Source: Bradyrhizobium sp. CCGB01 (GTDB lineage Bacteria > Pseudomonadota > Alphaproteobacteria > Rhizobiales > Xanthobacteraceae). Taken from it: DNA of 64,000 bases. Location of the stretch: contig NZ_JANADK010000001.1 in NCBI RefSeq assembly GCF_024199795.1, positions 62,001-126,000 on the forward strand. The letters run 5' to 3'. Made by a program: the position numbers and the translations under genes. The notes under the pieces were generated by a model that ran no database searches, was not told the origin of the DNA, and saw only the letters and a list, made by a program, of their open reading frames with translations. The first letter of the stretch is position 1; each line of letters opens with the position of its first letter. This document shows positions 29,202 to 37,980 of the stretch, one piece after another.

Positions 29202-29222
29202 CTACGACCGCTTTTGTCGTAG
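29202..29222. promoter_or_regulatory. Palindromic operator 2 (predicted WYL-regulator site)
   Basis: CTACGAC (29202-29208), seven bases, GTCGTAG (29216-29222): identical half-sites and spacing to operator 1. It lies in the 51-base gap between the WYL gene and the nuclease-helicase gene, 21 bases before the latter's start, so the helicase gene probably has its own WYL-controlled promoter. Confidence 0.75.
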
Positions 29223-29243
29223 GCCGCTGGTTGATTCGCCTCC

Positions 29244-32200
29244 ATGAAAACACCGCTGTCACCCTCGCGTCTGAATGATTATCTCGGCTGCCCGCACCAG
29301 GCGGCGCTATGGCTTGTGGGCGCCAAAGCACCGGCGCCCGACGCAACAATAGACCTGATCCGCACCAAGGGCTTCGAGCACGAAGCCAAGGTTCTCGCCC
29401 ACCTTGAAACGCAATATGGGAAAGCCGTCCATATTTCGGGGTCGGCACCGGCGAGCGAGCGCGACGCGGCAACGCGTGCCGCCATCGCGGCTAAAGCGCC
29501 GCTCATCTATCAGGGCGCGCTGATCCACGGCGACTGGATCGGGTTTCCAGATTTTCTGGTGCGGAAGCCTGCAACCGGCGGCGCGTTTGTCTACGAGCCG
29601 GAAGACGCCAAGCTCGCCCACAAAGCCAAAGTCGAACACGTCCTTCAGCTTGGCATCTATGCCGAACTTCTTGCCGCGACCCACGCCATGCCCGTTGCCC
29701 GGGGCACCCTCCACGTCGCCGGCGGTGATCCGACATCGTTCGATCTCGCGCAAACGCGGCATATCCTGCGGCGCCTCATGCGTCGCTTCGAGTCATTCTG
29801 TGCCGCCGAGACCCGCGCCACGCGTGCCATACCATGCGCCGCCTGTGCCCAATGCGACTTCAAACCCAACTGCGAGGCGGACTGGCGCACGACCGATAGC
29901 CCCTTCTTCGTTGCGGGCGTCAGCGGCGCACAGGTCGTCAAGCTTGAAGAGGCTGGAATCAAGACACTCGCGGACCTTGCCGCCATCCAGCCAGACGCCA
30001 AGGTGCCGGGCATGGGCGCCGAGACAGTCGCAAAGCTTGCGGCGCAGGCGTCCCTTCAGTTGCAAGCGCGCAACGATGGCGAGCCGCGTCTGGAGATCTT
30101 AACGGCCGTTCCAGGCCGCGGTTTCTACCTCTTGCCCCCGCCGGATGCCGGTGACCTCTTCTTCGATCTCGAAGGCGATGCGCTGTATGAAGAAGGGCTC
30201 GAGTATCTTTTCGGTGTAGTCGGACCGCTTGACGATAGCACGCCGGATACATTTCATATCTCGTGGGCTCACAACCATGCTGAAGAGAAAGCAGCTTTCG
30301 AGGCGCTCATGCGACGCTTCGTCAGGCATCTCACCAAGTATCCCGACGCCCACATCTATCATTACGCCGCTTACGAACTGACCGCGCTCAAGCGCCTGGC
30401 GATGCGATATGCCACCATGGAGGCCGAGCTCGACAGGATGCTGTACGAGCGCCGCTTCGTCGACCTCTACCGGGTGATCCGTCAAGCGATCCGCGCATCA
30501 ACCGAAGGCTATTCGCTGAAAGACCTTGAGCAGATTTACCGCGGTAAGCGCGCCGGCGACGTGACCACCGCAGCAGATAGCATCGTAAAGTACGAACGGT
30601 GGCGCCTGACGGGCGAAGCCGCCATTCTCGAATCGATTGCGTATTACAACAAGGAGGACTGCGTCTCCACCGCGCAGCTCCGCGACTGGCTCGAAGGTAT
30701 GCGCCCCCCAGGCGTTGATTACCGGGTCATTGACGAAGCCGGCGACAAACCTGAACAGAGTGCAGCGCGGAAAGCGCGCGAAGCAGCGAAGCAGGATCTC
30801 GCGAGGCGGGTGCGCGCGAGCGCCTCAGGAAATTCTGACCTGAGGGAGCTCGTGGCTGAACTGCTCTGGTTTCACCAGCGGGCACAAAAGCCCGGCTGGT
30901 GGTCCGTCTTCGAACGTCAAACTTGGTCGGAGGACGAACTCGTCGAGGACCCGGAAAGCCTTGGCGACCTCGTACCCGATCCGTCATCTCCACCCGTGCC
31001 GGACAAGAGATCCATTGAAACCACTTTTCGTTTCCCGCCGCAAGACACGAAGCTACGTACCGGAGGCATCCCAAAGATTGCCGCAACCCTGGCCCCTGCC
31101 GGGACCATCGTCGACCTGATGCCGGAAGACGGATTGATAGTTCTTCGGCGCGGCACCAAGGCCGGAGGCTTTCCACAGCGCTTCAGCCTTTTGTCGACGC
31201 CACTCAATCAGCGTGATCTGCCCGAAGCGGTCATGGCGTTCGCAGAGCGCTTTGCGATTGGCGCCCTCGAAAGCGACTCGGGCCTCATGCATTTGCTCGA
31301 ACGGCGTGCGCCAAGGCTCAAAGGGCGCGCGGCGGGCGCCCCGCTTCAGGATATCGGTGAGTCAGCCGGTGCCGCGGCAACGCGAGCAGTTCTGGACCTC
31401 GACAACAGTTATCTCTTCATTCAGGGACCGCCCGGCACCGGGAAGACTTACACCGCTGCCGAGATCGCGGTGCTCCTGCTGAGCAAGGGCTTTCGCGTTG
31501 GCGTGGCATCGAATTCGCACAAGGCTATCAACAACGTGCTCGAGGAGATCGAAAAGCGGGCAGTCGCGATGAGCCTGGCGTTTCCAGGTGCCAAGAAAGG
31601 CCGCCAGGACGAGCCGGATAGTCATTTCAACAGCGCAAATATCCGAACGGTGTTCGATTCCAAGCACATCGGTCGCGCATTCCAGCTGGTTGGCGGCACC
31701 GCCTTCCATTTCTGCCGCGAGGATCAGAGGCAGCAATTTGACTACTTGATAGTCGATGAGGCAGGGCAAGTTTCGCTCGGCAATCTCGTGGCCATGGGAT
31801 CAGCAGCTCGAAACCTTGTGCTGGTGGGCGATCAGATGCAACTCGCCCAGCCGGTGCAAGGGGTGCACCCGGGCGAAAGCGGACTCTCGTCCCTCGAATA
31901 TCTCTTGCAAGACCAGGCGACCGTTCCGCCTGACCGCGGCATCCTCTTGAACGAAAGCCGGCGGCTTCATCCAACGCTCTGCAATTTCATATCAGACGCC
32001 ATCTACGATGGTCGCTTGACAGCGCATGTTGAGACCAAAGCTCGTCAGCTCATCCTGTCACCCGGAGCGCATCGCGCGCTCCAGCCGGCCGGGATCACGC
32101 TGTTCGGCGTGCAACACGAAGGGTGCACACAATCGTCATCTCAAGAGGCTGACGCAATCGCAGCGCTGATCCAAGATCTGCTGAGGCACCAAGTACAAAA

Positions 32201-32567
32201 GCACCCAGCATCGATAACTCCGTTGTCTCTGGCTGACATCCTTGTCGTGGCGCCCTACAACATGCAGGTCAATTTGCTCAAGCGGTGCCTGCCCGCCGGC
32301 ACTAAAATTGGCACAGTCGACAAGTTTCAAGGCCAGCAAGCAGCGGTTAGCATCATCTCGATGTCGACCTCGCGAGGCGAAGACGCGCCCAGAGGAACCG
32401 AATTCCTTTTCAATCGCAATCGATTCAACGTCGCCGTCAGCCGTGCGCAGTGCCTTGCGATTGTGGTGCTCAGCCATGAGCTGTTGGAAGGCTCCTGGCC
32501 GAGGCTCGAGGATCTCTTGCGCCTCAATTTGTTTGCGCACGCGGAGGCAATCGCCAAATGCGTCTAG
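29244..32567 (+). CDS. RecB/Cas4-like Fe-S nuclease fused to RNase H-like domain and SF1 helicase (TM0106/Dna2-like)
   Basis: A 1107-residue protein. Residues about 1-215 are a PD-(D/E)XK nuclease: FPDFL (Asp103), YEPEDAKLA (Asp121, Lys123), QLGIY (Gln135-Tyr139), with cysteines 16, 201, 204 and 210 able to hold a [4Fe-4S] cluster as in Cas4 and AddB. About 300-490 is an RNase H-like exonuclease fold (FFDLEGD, Asp308/Glu310; later NKEDC). The C-terminal half is an SF1 helicase: QGPPGTGKTYTAAE (Walker A, about 727-740), YLIVDEAGQ, LVGDQMQLAQPV, GTVDKFQGQQ and NRFNVAVSRA. It follows the WYL gene under a matching operator. A DNA- or RNA-processing defence effector is inferred. Confidence 0.85.
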   Translation: MKTPLSPSRLNDYLGCPHQAALWLVGAKAPAPDATIDLIRTKGFEHEAKVLAHLETQYGKAVHISGSAPASERDAATRAAIAAKAPLIYQGALIHGDWIGFPDFLVRKPATGGAFVYEPEDAKLAHKAKVEHVLQLGIYAELLAATHAMPVARGTLHVAGGDPTSFDLAQTRHILRRLMRRFESFCAAETRATRAIPCAACAQCDFKPNCEADWRTTDSPFFVAGVSGAQVVKLEEAGIKTLADLAAIQPDAKVPGMGAETVAKLAAQASLQLQARNDGEPRLEILTAVPGRGFYLLPPPDAGDLFFDLEGDALYEEGLEYLFGVVGPLDDSTPDTFHISWAHNHAEEKAAFEALMRRFVRHLTKYPDAHIYHYAAYELTALKRLAMRYATMEAELDRMLYERRFVDLYRVIRQAIRASTEGYSLKDLEQIYRGKRAGDVTTAADSIVKYERWRLTGEAAILESIAYYNKEDCVSTAQLRDWLEGMRPPGVDYRVIDEAGDKPEQSAARKAREAAKQDLARRVRASASGNSDLRELVAELLWFHQRAQKPGWWSVFERQTWSEDELVEDPESLGDLVPDPSSPPVPDKRSIETTFRFPPQDTKLRTGGIPKIAATLAPAGTIVDLMPEDGLIVLRRGTKAGGFPQRFSLLSTPLNQRDLPEAVMAFAERFAIGALESDSGLMHLLERRAPRLKGRAAGAPLQDIGESAGAAATRAVLDLDNSYLFIQGPPGTGKTYTAAEIAVLLLSKGFRVGVASNSHKAINNVLEEIEKRAVAMSLAFPGAKKGRQDEPDSHFNSANIRTVFDSKHIGRAFQLVGGTAFHFCREDQRQQFDYLIVDEAGQVSLGNLVAMGSAARNLVLVGDQMQLAQPVQGVHPGESGLSSLEYLLQDQATVPPDRGILLNESRRLHPTLCNFISDAIYDGRLTAHVETKARQLILSPGAHRALQPAGITLFGVQHEGCTQSSSQEADAIAALIQDLLRHQVQKHPASITPLSLADILVVAPYNMQVNLLKRCLPAGTKIGTVDKFQGQQAAVSIISMSTSRGEDAPRGTEFLFNRNRFNVAVSRAQCLAIVVLSHELLEGSWPRLEDLLRLNLFAHAEAIAKCV

Positions 32568-32778
32568 TCACTCCAGAAGGTGGCGAGATCATTGAGCGAC
32601 TTGAACGCTTCAGGCTACCGTTGCAACTCAAGCTGCTTTCGGTGGAAAAGCCCATGCATATCACAACTGGATTCGTCCAACATGCGGAAATCGGGTTAGA
32701 GCCGCACTATTCTAGATGCGAGTAAGTTGGTCCGATAAAGATTCGGGGCAGCATCGAGCGGCAAAGGAGAGAGGGCAT

Positions 32779-34092
32779 ATGAACCTTAGAGCAGCTGCGG
32801 CAGGAACTTCGAGTGAGCCCACTCTCTGTTGTCCAAACTGCAATCATGAGATCAGGCTGACGGAATCGCTTGCCGCGCCTCTCATCGAGGAGACGCGCCG
32901 GCGCTTTCACGAACAGCTCGCCAGAAAGGATGCCGAGGTCTCGCAGAAGTTGGAGGCCGTGCGTCAGGAACGCGAAGATCTCGCCAGGGCGCGCGAGCAG
33001 ATTGATGATCAGGTTGCAGAGCGGCTCGCCGCCGAACGAAGCCAGATAGCTGCTATCGAAGCGAAGAAGGCGCGCGAGGTTAGCGCCGCCGAGCTGCTGA
33101 CCAAGACGACGGAAGCTGCGGAACTCCGACGGTCGCTGGAAGCCAACAATATCAAACTCGCAGAAGCACAAAGGGCGCAAGCCGAGCTGATACGCAAGCA
33201 ACGCGCGCTCGACGAAGAGAAACGCGAGCTCGATCTGACAATCGAAAAGCGTGTCGAGGCCTCTATTGCGGAAATCCGCGCCAAAGCAAAATGCGAGGCC
33301 GACGACGCGGCGCGCCTGCGAGTACTCGAAAAAGACCAGACCATTGAATCGATGGCGCGCACGATCGAGGAGCTCAAGCGCAAGGCTGAGCAGGGGTCGC
33401 AGCAATCTCAAGGCGAGGTTCTCGAGCTGGAGCTTGAGGAACTTCTTCGCGCGCGTTTTCCTACCGATCTCGTCGAGCCCGTCGGCAAGGGTGAATTGGG
33501 CGCCGACGTCGTCCAGCAGGTTAATGGCTCGATCGGTCAGCCTGCCGGCATAATTCTCTGGGAATCCAAGCGCACCAAAGCTTGGAGCGATGGCTGGCTA
33601 CCAAAGCTGCGCGACGATCAACGCCGCTGCGGCGCAGATGTTGCACTTATCATCTCTCACGCACTACCGAAGCATGTCGAGCACTTTGACTTGGTCGACG
33701 GCGTGTGGGTGACCCATCCACGTTGTGCGGTGCCAGTTGCTGTCGCGCTTCGTCAGACTTTGATAGAGGTCAACAGCTCGCGCCTGGTCCAGCAAGGACA
33801 ACAGACCAAGATGGAGCAAGTTTATCATTATCTGACTGGCACGAAATTCCGCCAGCGGGTGGAAGCTGTCATCGAGAAATTCAACGATATGCGCGAGGAT
33901 CTCGACCGGGAACGCAAGTTCATAGGCCGGCAGTGGGCAAAGCGAGAGACGCAGATCGTCGCCGTGATCGAGTCCACCGTCGGCATGGTCGGAGACTTGC
34001 AGGCGATTGCGGGCAAGGCGATGCCCGAGATCGCTAGCCTTGATATGCCTCTGCTGGGAAGCCCGACGGACGGCGAACGGAAGGCGTCATGA
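32779..34092 (+). CDS. DUF2130 protein: zinc ribbon, coiled coil, nuclease-like domain
   Basis: A 437-residue protein. The ATG at 32779 follows GGAGAGAGGG. An N-terminal CCPNCNHEI looks like half of a zinc ribbon; about 35-215 is a highly charged coiled coil rich in Glu, Arg and Ala. The C-terminal DUF2130 region has LELEELLRARFP, GELGADVVQQV and ILWESKRTKAWSDGWL, where Asp, Glu and Lys are spaced like a PD-(D/E)XK active site. DNA cleavage or binding is inferred, not shown. The 211-base gap to the helicase suggests its own promoter. Confidence 0.8.
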   Translation: MNLRAAAAGTSSEPTLCCPNCNHEIRLTESLAAPLIEETRRRFHEQLARKDAEVSQKLEAVRQEREDLARAREQIDDQVAERLAAERSQIAAIEAKKAREVSAAELLTKTTEAAELRRSLEANNIKLAEAQRAQAELIRKQRALDEEKRELDLTIEKRVEASIAEIRAKAKCEADDAARLRVLEKDQTIESMARTIEELKRKAEQGSQQSQGEVLELELEELLRARFPTDLVEPVGKGELGADVVQQVNGSIGQPAGIILWESKRTKAWSDGWLPKLRDDQRRCGADVALIISHALPKHVEHFDLVDGVWVTHPRCAVPVAVALRQTLIEVNSSRLVQQGQQTKMEQVYHYLTGTKFRQRVEAVIEKFNDMREDLDRERKFIGRQWAKRETQIVAVIESTVGMVGDLQAIAGKAMPEIASLDMPLLGSPTDGERKAS

Positions 34093-34123
34093 TCGATTGC
34101 TTTAGCATGACTTGGAGGACGGA

Positions 34124-34912
34124 ATGAACTTGGCTCGGAGAGCCTTTTTTGGGGTGCTAGCGGCGGCAGCCAATCCTAGGGCCTCCCTTTCTAGTCCCGC
34201 TGTTTCGAGGCATTACCAACCGCGAGTTACGCAATCTGAGCTCGAAGACGCCATACCGCTGCACTCTCTCTGGCTCGATGGAGACGAGCGTGGCCGCAGA
34301 GCGGTATTCAGCAATCGAGACCTGTCTGGTTTGGACTTCGGCCGCACTAGGAGCGAACTCGTCGTTCTACGCGACGCGGACTTCACAGAGGCTGATCTAA
34401 CCGGCATCCAAGGCAATGAAGTCAACTTTCATTGCGCTTCTCTACAGGGGGCGCGGCTATCTTACTCCAATCTGATCGCACCGATCTTTTCGGGGGCGAC
34501 ATTGCGGAGAGCTGAGTGCAAGAGTGCAGTATGGGGCCGGCCCGCAAACCCGGTCTTGGAATCGTCCAATTTCTCCGATCTTCCCGCTATCTCCGCCACT
34601 TTCATTCAAACAGATCTTAGCTTGGCGTGCTTCGATAACTCGATGATAAGAGGCTATTTCAGTGGCGCTAGCTTCTCCCAAGCCTCATTGAGGCATGCCG
34701 ATTTCGATCGCACAATATTCGGAGGGGTAGAGATTTTTTGTCAGAATTCCTTTTCAGAGGCTTGCCTCTTAGGCACGAGCTTCAAAGGCGCACAAATTAC
34801 AGCGGCGCGATTCCGTTTTGCGAAACTGGAGGACGTAGACTTTTCAAATGCACAGATTGGGCCTGGCTGTACTTGGCCGCCTCACTACACGCCGCCACTG
34901 AGCCCCCAATAA
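34124..34912 (+). CDS. Pentapeptide-repeat protein with possible Tat-like leader
   Basis: The ATG at 34124 has GGAGG five bases upstream; a TTG four codons earlier is less likely. The 262-residue protein begins MNLARRAFFGVLAAAANPRA, a twin-arginine and hydrophobic start. Residues about 60-250 hold degenerate A(D/N)LxX pentapeptides (SGLDFGRTR, DADFTEADLTGI, ASLQGARLSYSNL, ASFSQASLRHADFD), expected to fold as a right-handed beta helix. It begins 31 bases after the DUF2130 gene and may be co-transcribed. The role is unknown. Confidence 0.7.
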   Translation: MNLARRAFFGVLAAAANPRASLSSPAVSRHYQPRVTQSELEDAIPLHSLWLDGDERGRRAVFSNRDLSGLDFGRTRSELVVLRDADFTEADLTGIQGNEVNFHCASLQGARLSYSNLIAPIFSGATLRRAECKSAVWGRPANPVLESSNFSDLPAISATFIQTDLSLACFDNSMIRGYFSGASFSQASLRHADFDRTIFGGVEIFCQNSFSEACLLGTSFKGAQITAARFRFAKLEDVDFSNAQIGPGCTWPPHYTPPLSPQ

Positions 34913-34977
34913 GCTGAGCATGAGAGGCGAGGCACGCCCTTTTTCGACCTAAACGAGCGGCTTCCAAAGAACCAGGA

Positions 34978-36000
34978 ATGAGAATGAAGTTCTTGCATGG
35001 ACTTGCACTTACAAATGAAATGAAGAGGCTTTGCGCAAAAGCCGGGAAACTCGATCTGGCTATTGCTTACTGGGGCTCGAGAGCGCTTCACTTGCTTAAG
35101 CTCGACCCCGAAAGACCTGACGTGAGAGTTATCTGTTGCCTGAAAGGAGGCAAATCCGCCCCCGAGGTTATAAAGCTTTTTGGCGCCAAGGCGCGGCAAC
35201 TAGACAATCTCCATGCGAAAGTGATTTGGACGGAATACGGTGCGATTGTTGGTTCGGCCAACGCTTCCTCGAACGGACTACCGGAGGAAGAGGATTCCTC
35301 AGATGGCCTGCTGGAGGCTGGCGTACTCGTGCAGGACCCCGCCGAGCTGAAAGCGATAGCGGATTGGTTCCAAAAGCTCTTCGAGCATGAAAGCAAGAAG
35401 ATCGAAGCGTTTGATCTAGAGCTCGCGGCCTTGGCCAGAAAGCCGAGCAATGGAGGCATTCCCTCACTGACTGAATTCATCGTCGCGCTTCGCGGTCGAG
35501 TACCCCCACAGGTACCAATTGCGCTGGCGATGTACAGCGATTCCGGAACAAAGGAACAAAGGCGCTTTATCGAACAAGCACTAGAAGATACGCAACAGGC
35601 CAAAAAGATAAGGGCATTCCTCAATATTAGCGACAAAGCTTTTGAGAAGCTCGACTGGTATATCGACTGGCCAGAGCTTCCTCCGGATCACTTCCTGATC
35701 GACTGCCATATACGCAACGGCAGAATAAGGATGGGCAATTTCCTCCACACTTTCGAAAAAGTCCGAGGTTGGCCGGGGCATTTTGGCAACGATGCAGCGG
35801 ACTACTACTTCGTGTCGGACCGTGGATCGAAAGGGCCTCACTGCAGATTAACAAAAACGGACGCGAAGCTACTGGAAGCATGCAGTGCGGAGTTATGGAA
35901 GGCGGCTGCGAAGGAGGGAGACAATGAGGGGCGCGTACTGTCTCTCTCTGAGGCCGCGCCAATTCTCTACGAGCTCGCGACAACCGCCCGCGCCAAGTAA
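34978..36000 (+). CDS. Phospholipase D-like protein with one HKD motif
   Basis: A 340-residue protein. The N-terminal half carries a single HKD motif: LHAKVIWTEYGAIVGSANAS, with His79, Lys81, Ser93 and Asn95. One-motif members usually dimerise to build the active site and include nucleases. The C-terminal half (about 160-340) is not recognised. A second ATG two codons on (34984) has better spacing from AGGA and may be the true start. It lies 65 bases after the pentapeptide gene. Confidence 0.75.
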   Translation: MRMKFLHGLALTNEMKRLCAKAGKLDLAIAYWGSRALHLLKLDPERPDVRVICCLKGGKSAPEVIKLFGAKARQLDNLHAKVIWTEYGAIVGSANASSNGLPEEEDSSDGLLEAGVLVQDPAELKAIADWFQKLFEHESKKIEAFDLELAALARKPSNGGIPSLTEFIVALRGRVPPQVPIALAMYSDSGTKEQRRFIEQALEDTQQAKKIRAFLNISDKAFEKLDWYIDWPELPPDHFLIDCHIRNGRIRMGNFLHTFEKVRGWPGHFGNDAADYYFVSDRGSKGPHCRLTKTDAKLLEACSAELWKAAAKEGDNEGRVLSLSEAAPILYELATTARAK

Positions 36001-36117
36001 GTTATGCCAGGCAAGCGCATCCAGAAGCGAGGCGAAAACAGCTTGCTACGCGTTCGCCTGATGCCGCCTGTCAGGTGCTAGGGCGCAACAAACAAAAGGA
36101 GAGAGCATTGGCCGAAA

Positions 36118-36510
36118 ATGAGTCATACCGAGGCGTTTAAGACCTACGGAGTGAAACCGCGCAATGCAAACTGGAGTTGGTCAGCCAGGTCGGAAGACGA
36201 CAAGGTTGTAGTAGTCACGCTTTGGAAAGATGAGTTTATTGGGACCGCCGGACAGATGATCTACTCTCGGCCGAGCCGCGGCGACTGGTCAAACGGACCA
36301 GGCTTCCGCTACTTCATGGAAGATCTATTATGGGCGCGCGATCACTGTAATGGCATCGTCAGAGTGATCGTCGCCACTCCCAAGCAGGATGGTCAGACAC
36401 GCCGTATCGCCGAATGTTATCCTCAGGAACGACTTGTTATGCGCGTCGTTGATGCCGATCCAGTGAGCGGCGCCTTCAGGCTCGAGCAGACCACAATAGG
36501 GAGCGAGTAA
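36118..36510 (+). CDS. Hypothetical protein
   Basis: A 130-residue soluble protein with no recognised domain. It is rich in Trp (NANWSWSAR, TLWKDEF, RGDWSNGPGF) and has a central segment with strand character (GIVRVIVATP). Coding use resembles the neighbouring island genes. It stands between the PLD gene and a convergent gene; no operon partner is clear. Confidence 0.55.
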   Translation: MSHTEAFKTYGVKPRNANWSWSARSEDDKVVVVTLWKDEFIGTAGQMIYSRPSRGDWSNGPGFRYFMEDLLWARDHCNGIVRVIVATPKQDGQTRRIAECYPQERLVMRVVDADPVSGAFRLEQTTIGSE

Positions 36511-36543
36511 GAGGCCTCAGAGCTTTCGTGACGCAACATGAGC

Positions 36544-37707
36544 CTAGCCACAATGCTCCGCAATACCTTGCTTGATCGTACCATTCTTCAGCGGATCTAT
36601 GCGATCTGCCTCCTGTTGCGCCCAATTTGCCCAATTCTCGAATTCTTCCTGCGTTATCGTCATCTCGCCGAGCCCCAATCGGGCTGATTCCACATAAGCC
36701 CGGATCTGGTTAGCGCGGTCCAGCGCCTTAGCCTGGGACAGCAAGCGTCGAATCCGTTCTCTCTCCAACCTCTCCTTAAGCTCGCGTGCTTTGCGCTCGG
36801 TCTCGTCCTGTCGTCGCTTGAGTTCAGCTTCGGCGTCAGCTTTTCGTCCAATGACCCATTCTCTATGGCGGATGAGACCATTGCGGTAAGAGGCTTCCGC
36901 ACTGACCAGCATTTCGACCAAGATATCCGTTAGCTGGTCTTCAAGCCGGTTCTCGTCGCCATCTTCCCAGAATTTGTTTGCGTTTGCTCGATCGCGCGCC
37001 GTGCCGAAAGCAAGACGCAAACGCTCCTTCTGGCTTTCTTTTCTGGATTTGATCGGTTCGATCGTAAAGTGCACATGGGATCGGCCGATCGTGATACAGA
37101 TATCCCTTTCATTGGCGGCAGCTTGTCCGTACTTTGAGGTGCTCATTGAGGATCGGCATCCAAGACGCGCGGCGGCCAGAAAGAGCGCGTTGATGACCAG
37201 TAGACGTCTCCGCTCGATTCCGGTGTCGTATTTTGGAGCGTAGTAGTCGGAACGCCATTTCGCAAAATCCTTCCGCCGCTCCTCGTCTTGTGCAAGAAGT
37301 TTCGCCACGAGCGGATGTGCGGGCTCGAACGCGCGCCTGCAGCGGACCTGGCCCACCAACTTTCTGGCGCGCTGTTCGACGGAACGCATGTCCTCATCGA
37401 AGGTGGGGACAGGAGGAATGGCTACCTCCTTGAATTTTACGGCCCAATCCGGGCCCCAATCGTTGCCTCCTGCTGATTCTCCAATGCGATCAGAGGCACT
37501 GGGAAAGCGAGGCGGCAATGCAATTTGTATGGTCGGTTTTCCAGCTTGTTTCCTCGCCCAATATCCTCGTTCCGGCACGGGAATGTCAGCCTTCTTGCAG
37601 TGCTTTGCGAGGGCAACGTCGGATATGCCCAGGCCGGCTGCCACGGTTCTCATCGGTTGAGACCACACGAGATCGTACAGCTCCTTCCGAGTAAATTCAG
37701 TGTTCAT
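36544..37707 (-). CDS. Hypothetical protein with N-terminal HTH and C-terminal coiled coil
   Basis: A 387-residue protein. RKELYDLVWSQPMRTVAAGL to DIPVPERGYWARKQAGK (about 7-56) looks like a helix-turn-helix found at the start of many uncharacterised bacterial proteins. A middle region follows, and then a long coiled coil with many Arg, Glu and Lys (about 280-350). No catalytic motif is visible. It is the only minus-strand gene in the 28-40 kb stretch. Confidence 0.65.
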   Translation of the reverse strand: MNTEFTRKELYDLVWSQPMRTVAAGLGISDVALAKHCKKADIPVPERGYWARKQAGKPTIQIALPPRFPSASDRIGESAGGNDWGPDWAVKFKEVAIPPVPTFDEDMRSVEQRARKLVGQVRCRRAFEPAHPLVAKLLAQDEERRKDFAKWRSDYYAPKYDTGIERRRLLVINALFLAAARLGCRSSMSTSKYGQAAANERDICITIGRSHVHFTIEPIKSRKESQKERLRLAFGTARDRANANKFWEDGDENRLEDQLTDILVEMLVSAEASYRNGLIRHREWVIGRKADAEAELKRRQDETERKARELKERLERERIRRLLSQAKALDRANQIRAYVESARLGLGEMTITQEEFENWANWAQQEADRIDPLKNGTIKQGIAEHCG

Positions 37708-37946
37708 GCTCGCAGCTCTTGGTATCGAGGATTTCTTGGCGCGTTATGTCGATTGGCTATGAGTGCTCCGCCTAGTCTATTGTCAAGCAGAGACGCTCAT
37801 GGGCGAATTCAATGTCGATGGAGCGCTGCCCCAAAGTCCAAAATGGTATGTACCGCGTAATGATATAGGACACCTAGCACATGGCTGTGGGGAGCAGAGT
37901 GGCTCCTCCATCCTGGTGAATGCGGCCTCGTAGTTTTGAGAATTAT

Positions 37947-37974
37947 TTGACGTTGAATATACAAATCGTACTGT
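37947..37974 (+). promoter_or_regulatory. Possible promoter of the Tat-signal unknown gene
   Basis: TTGACG (37947-37952) and TACTGT (37969-37974), spacer 16. The -10 ends six bases before the ATG at 37981, so transcripts would be nearly leaderless. Weak -10 match. Confidence 0.3.
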
Positions 37975-37980
37975 CGCGGA

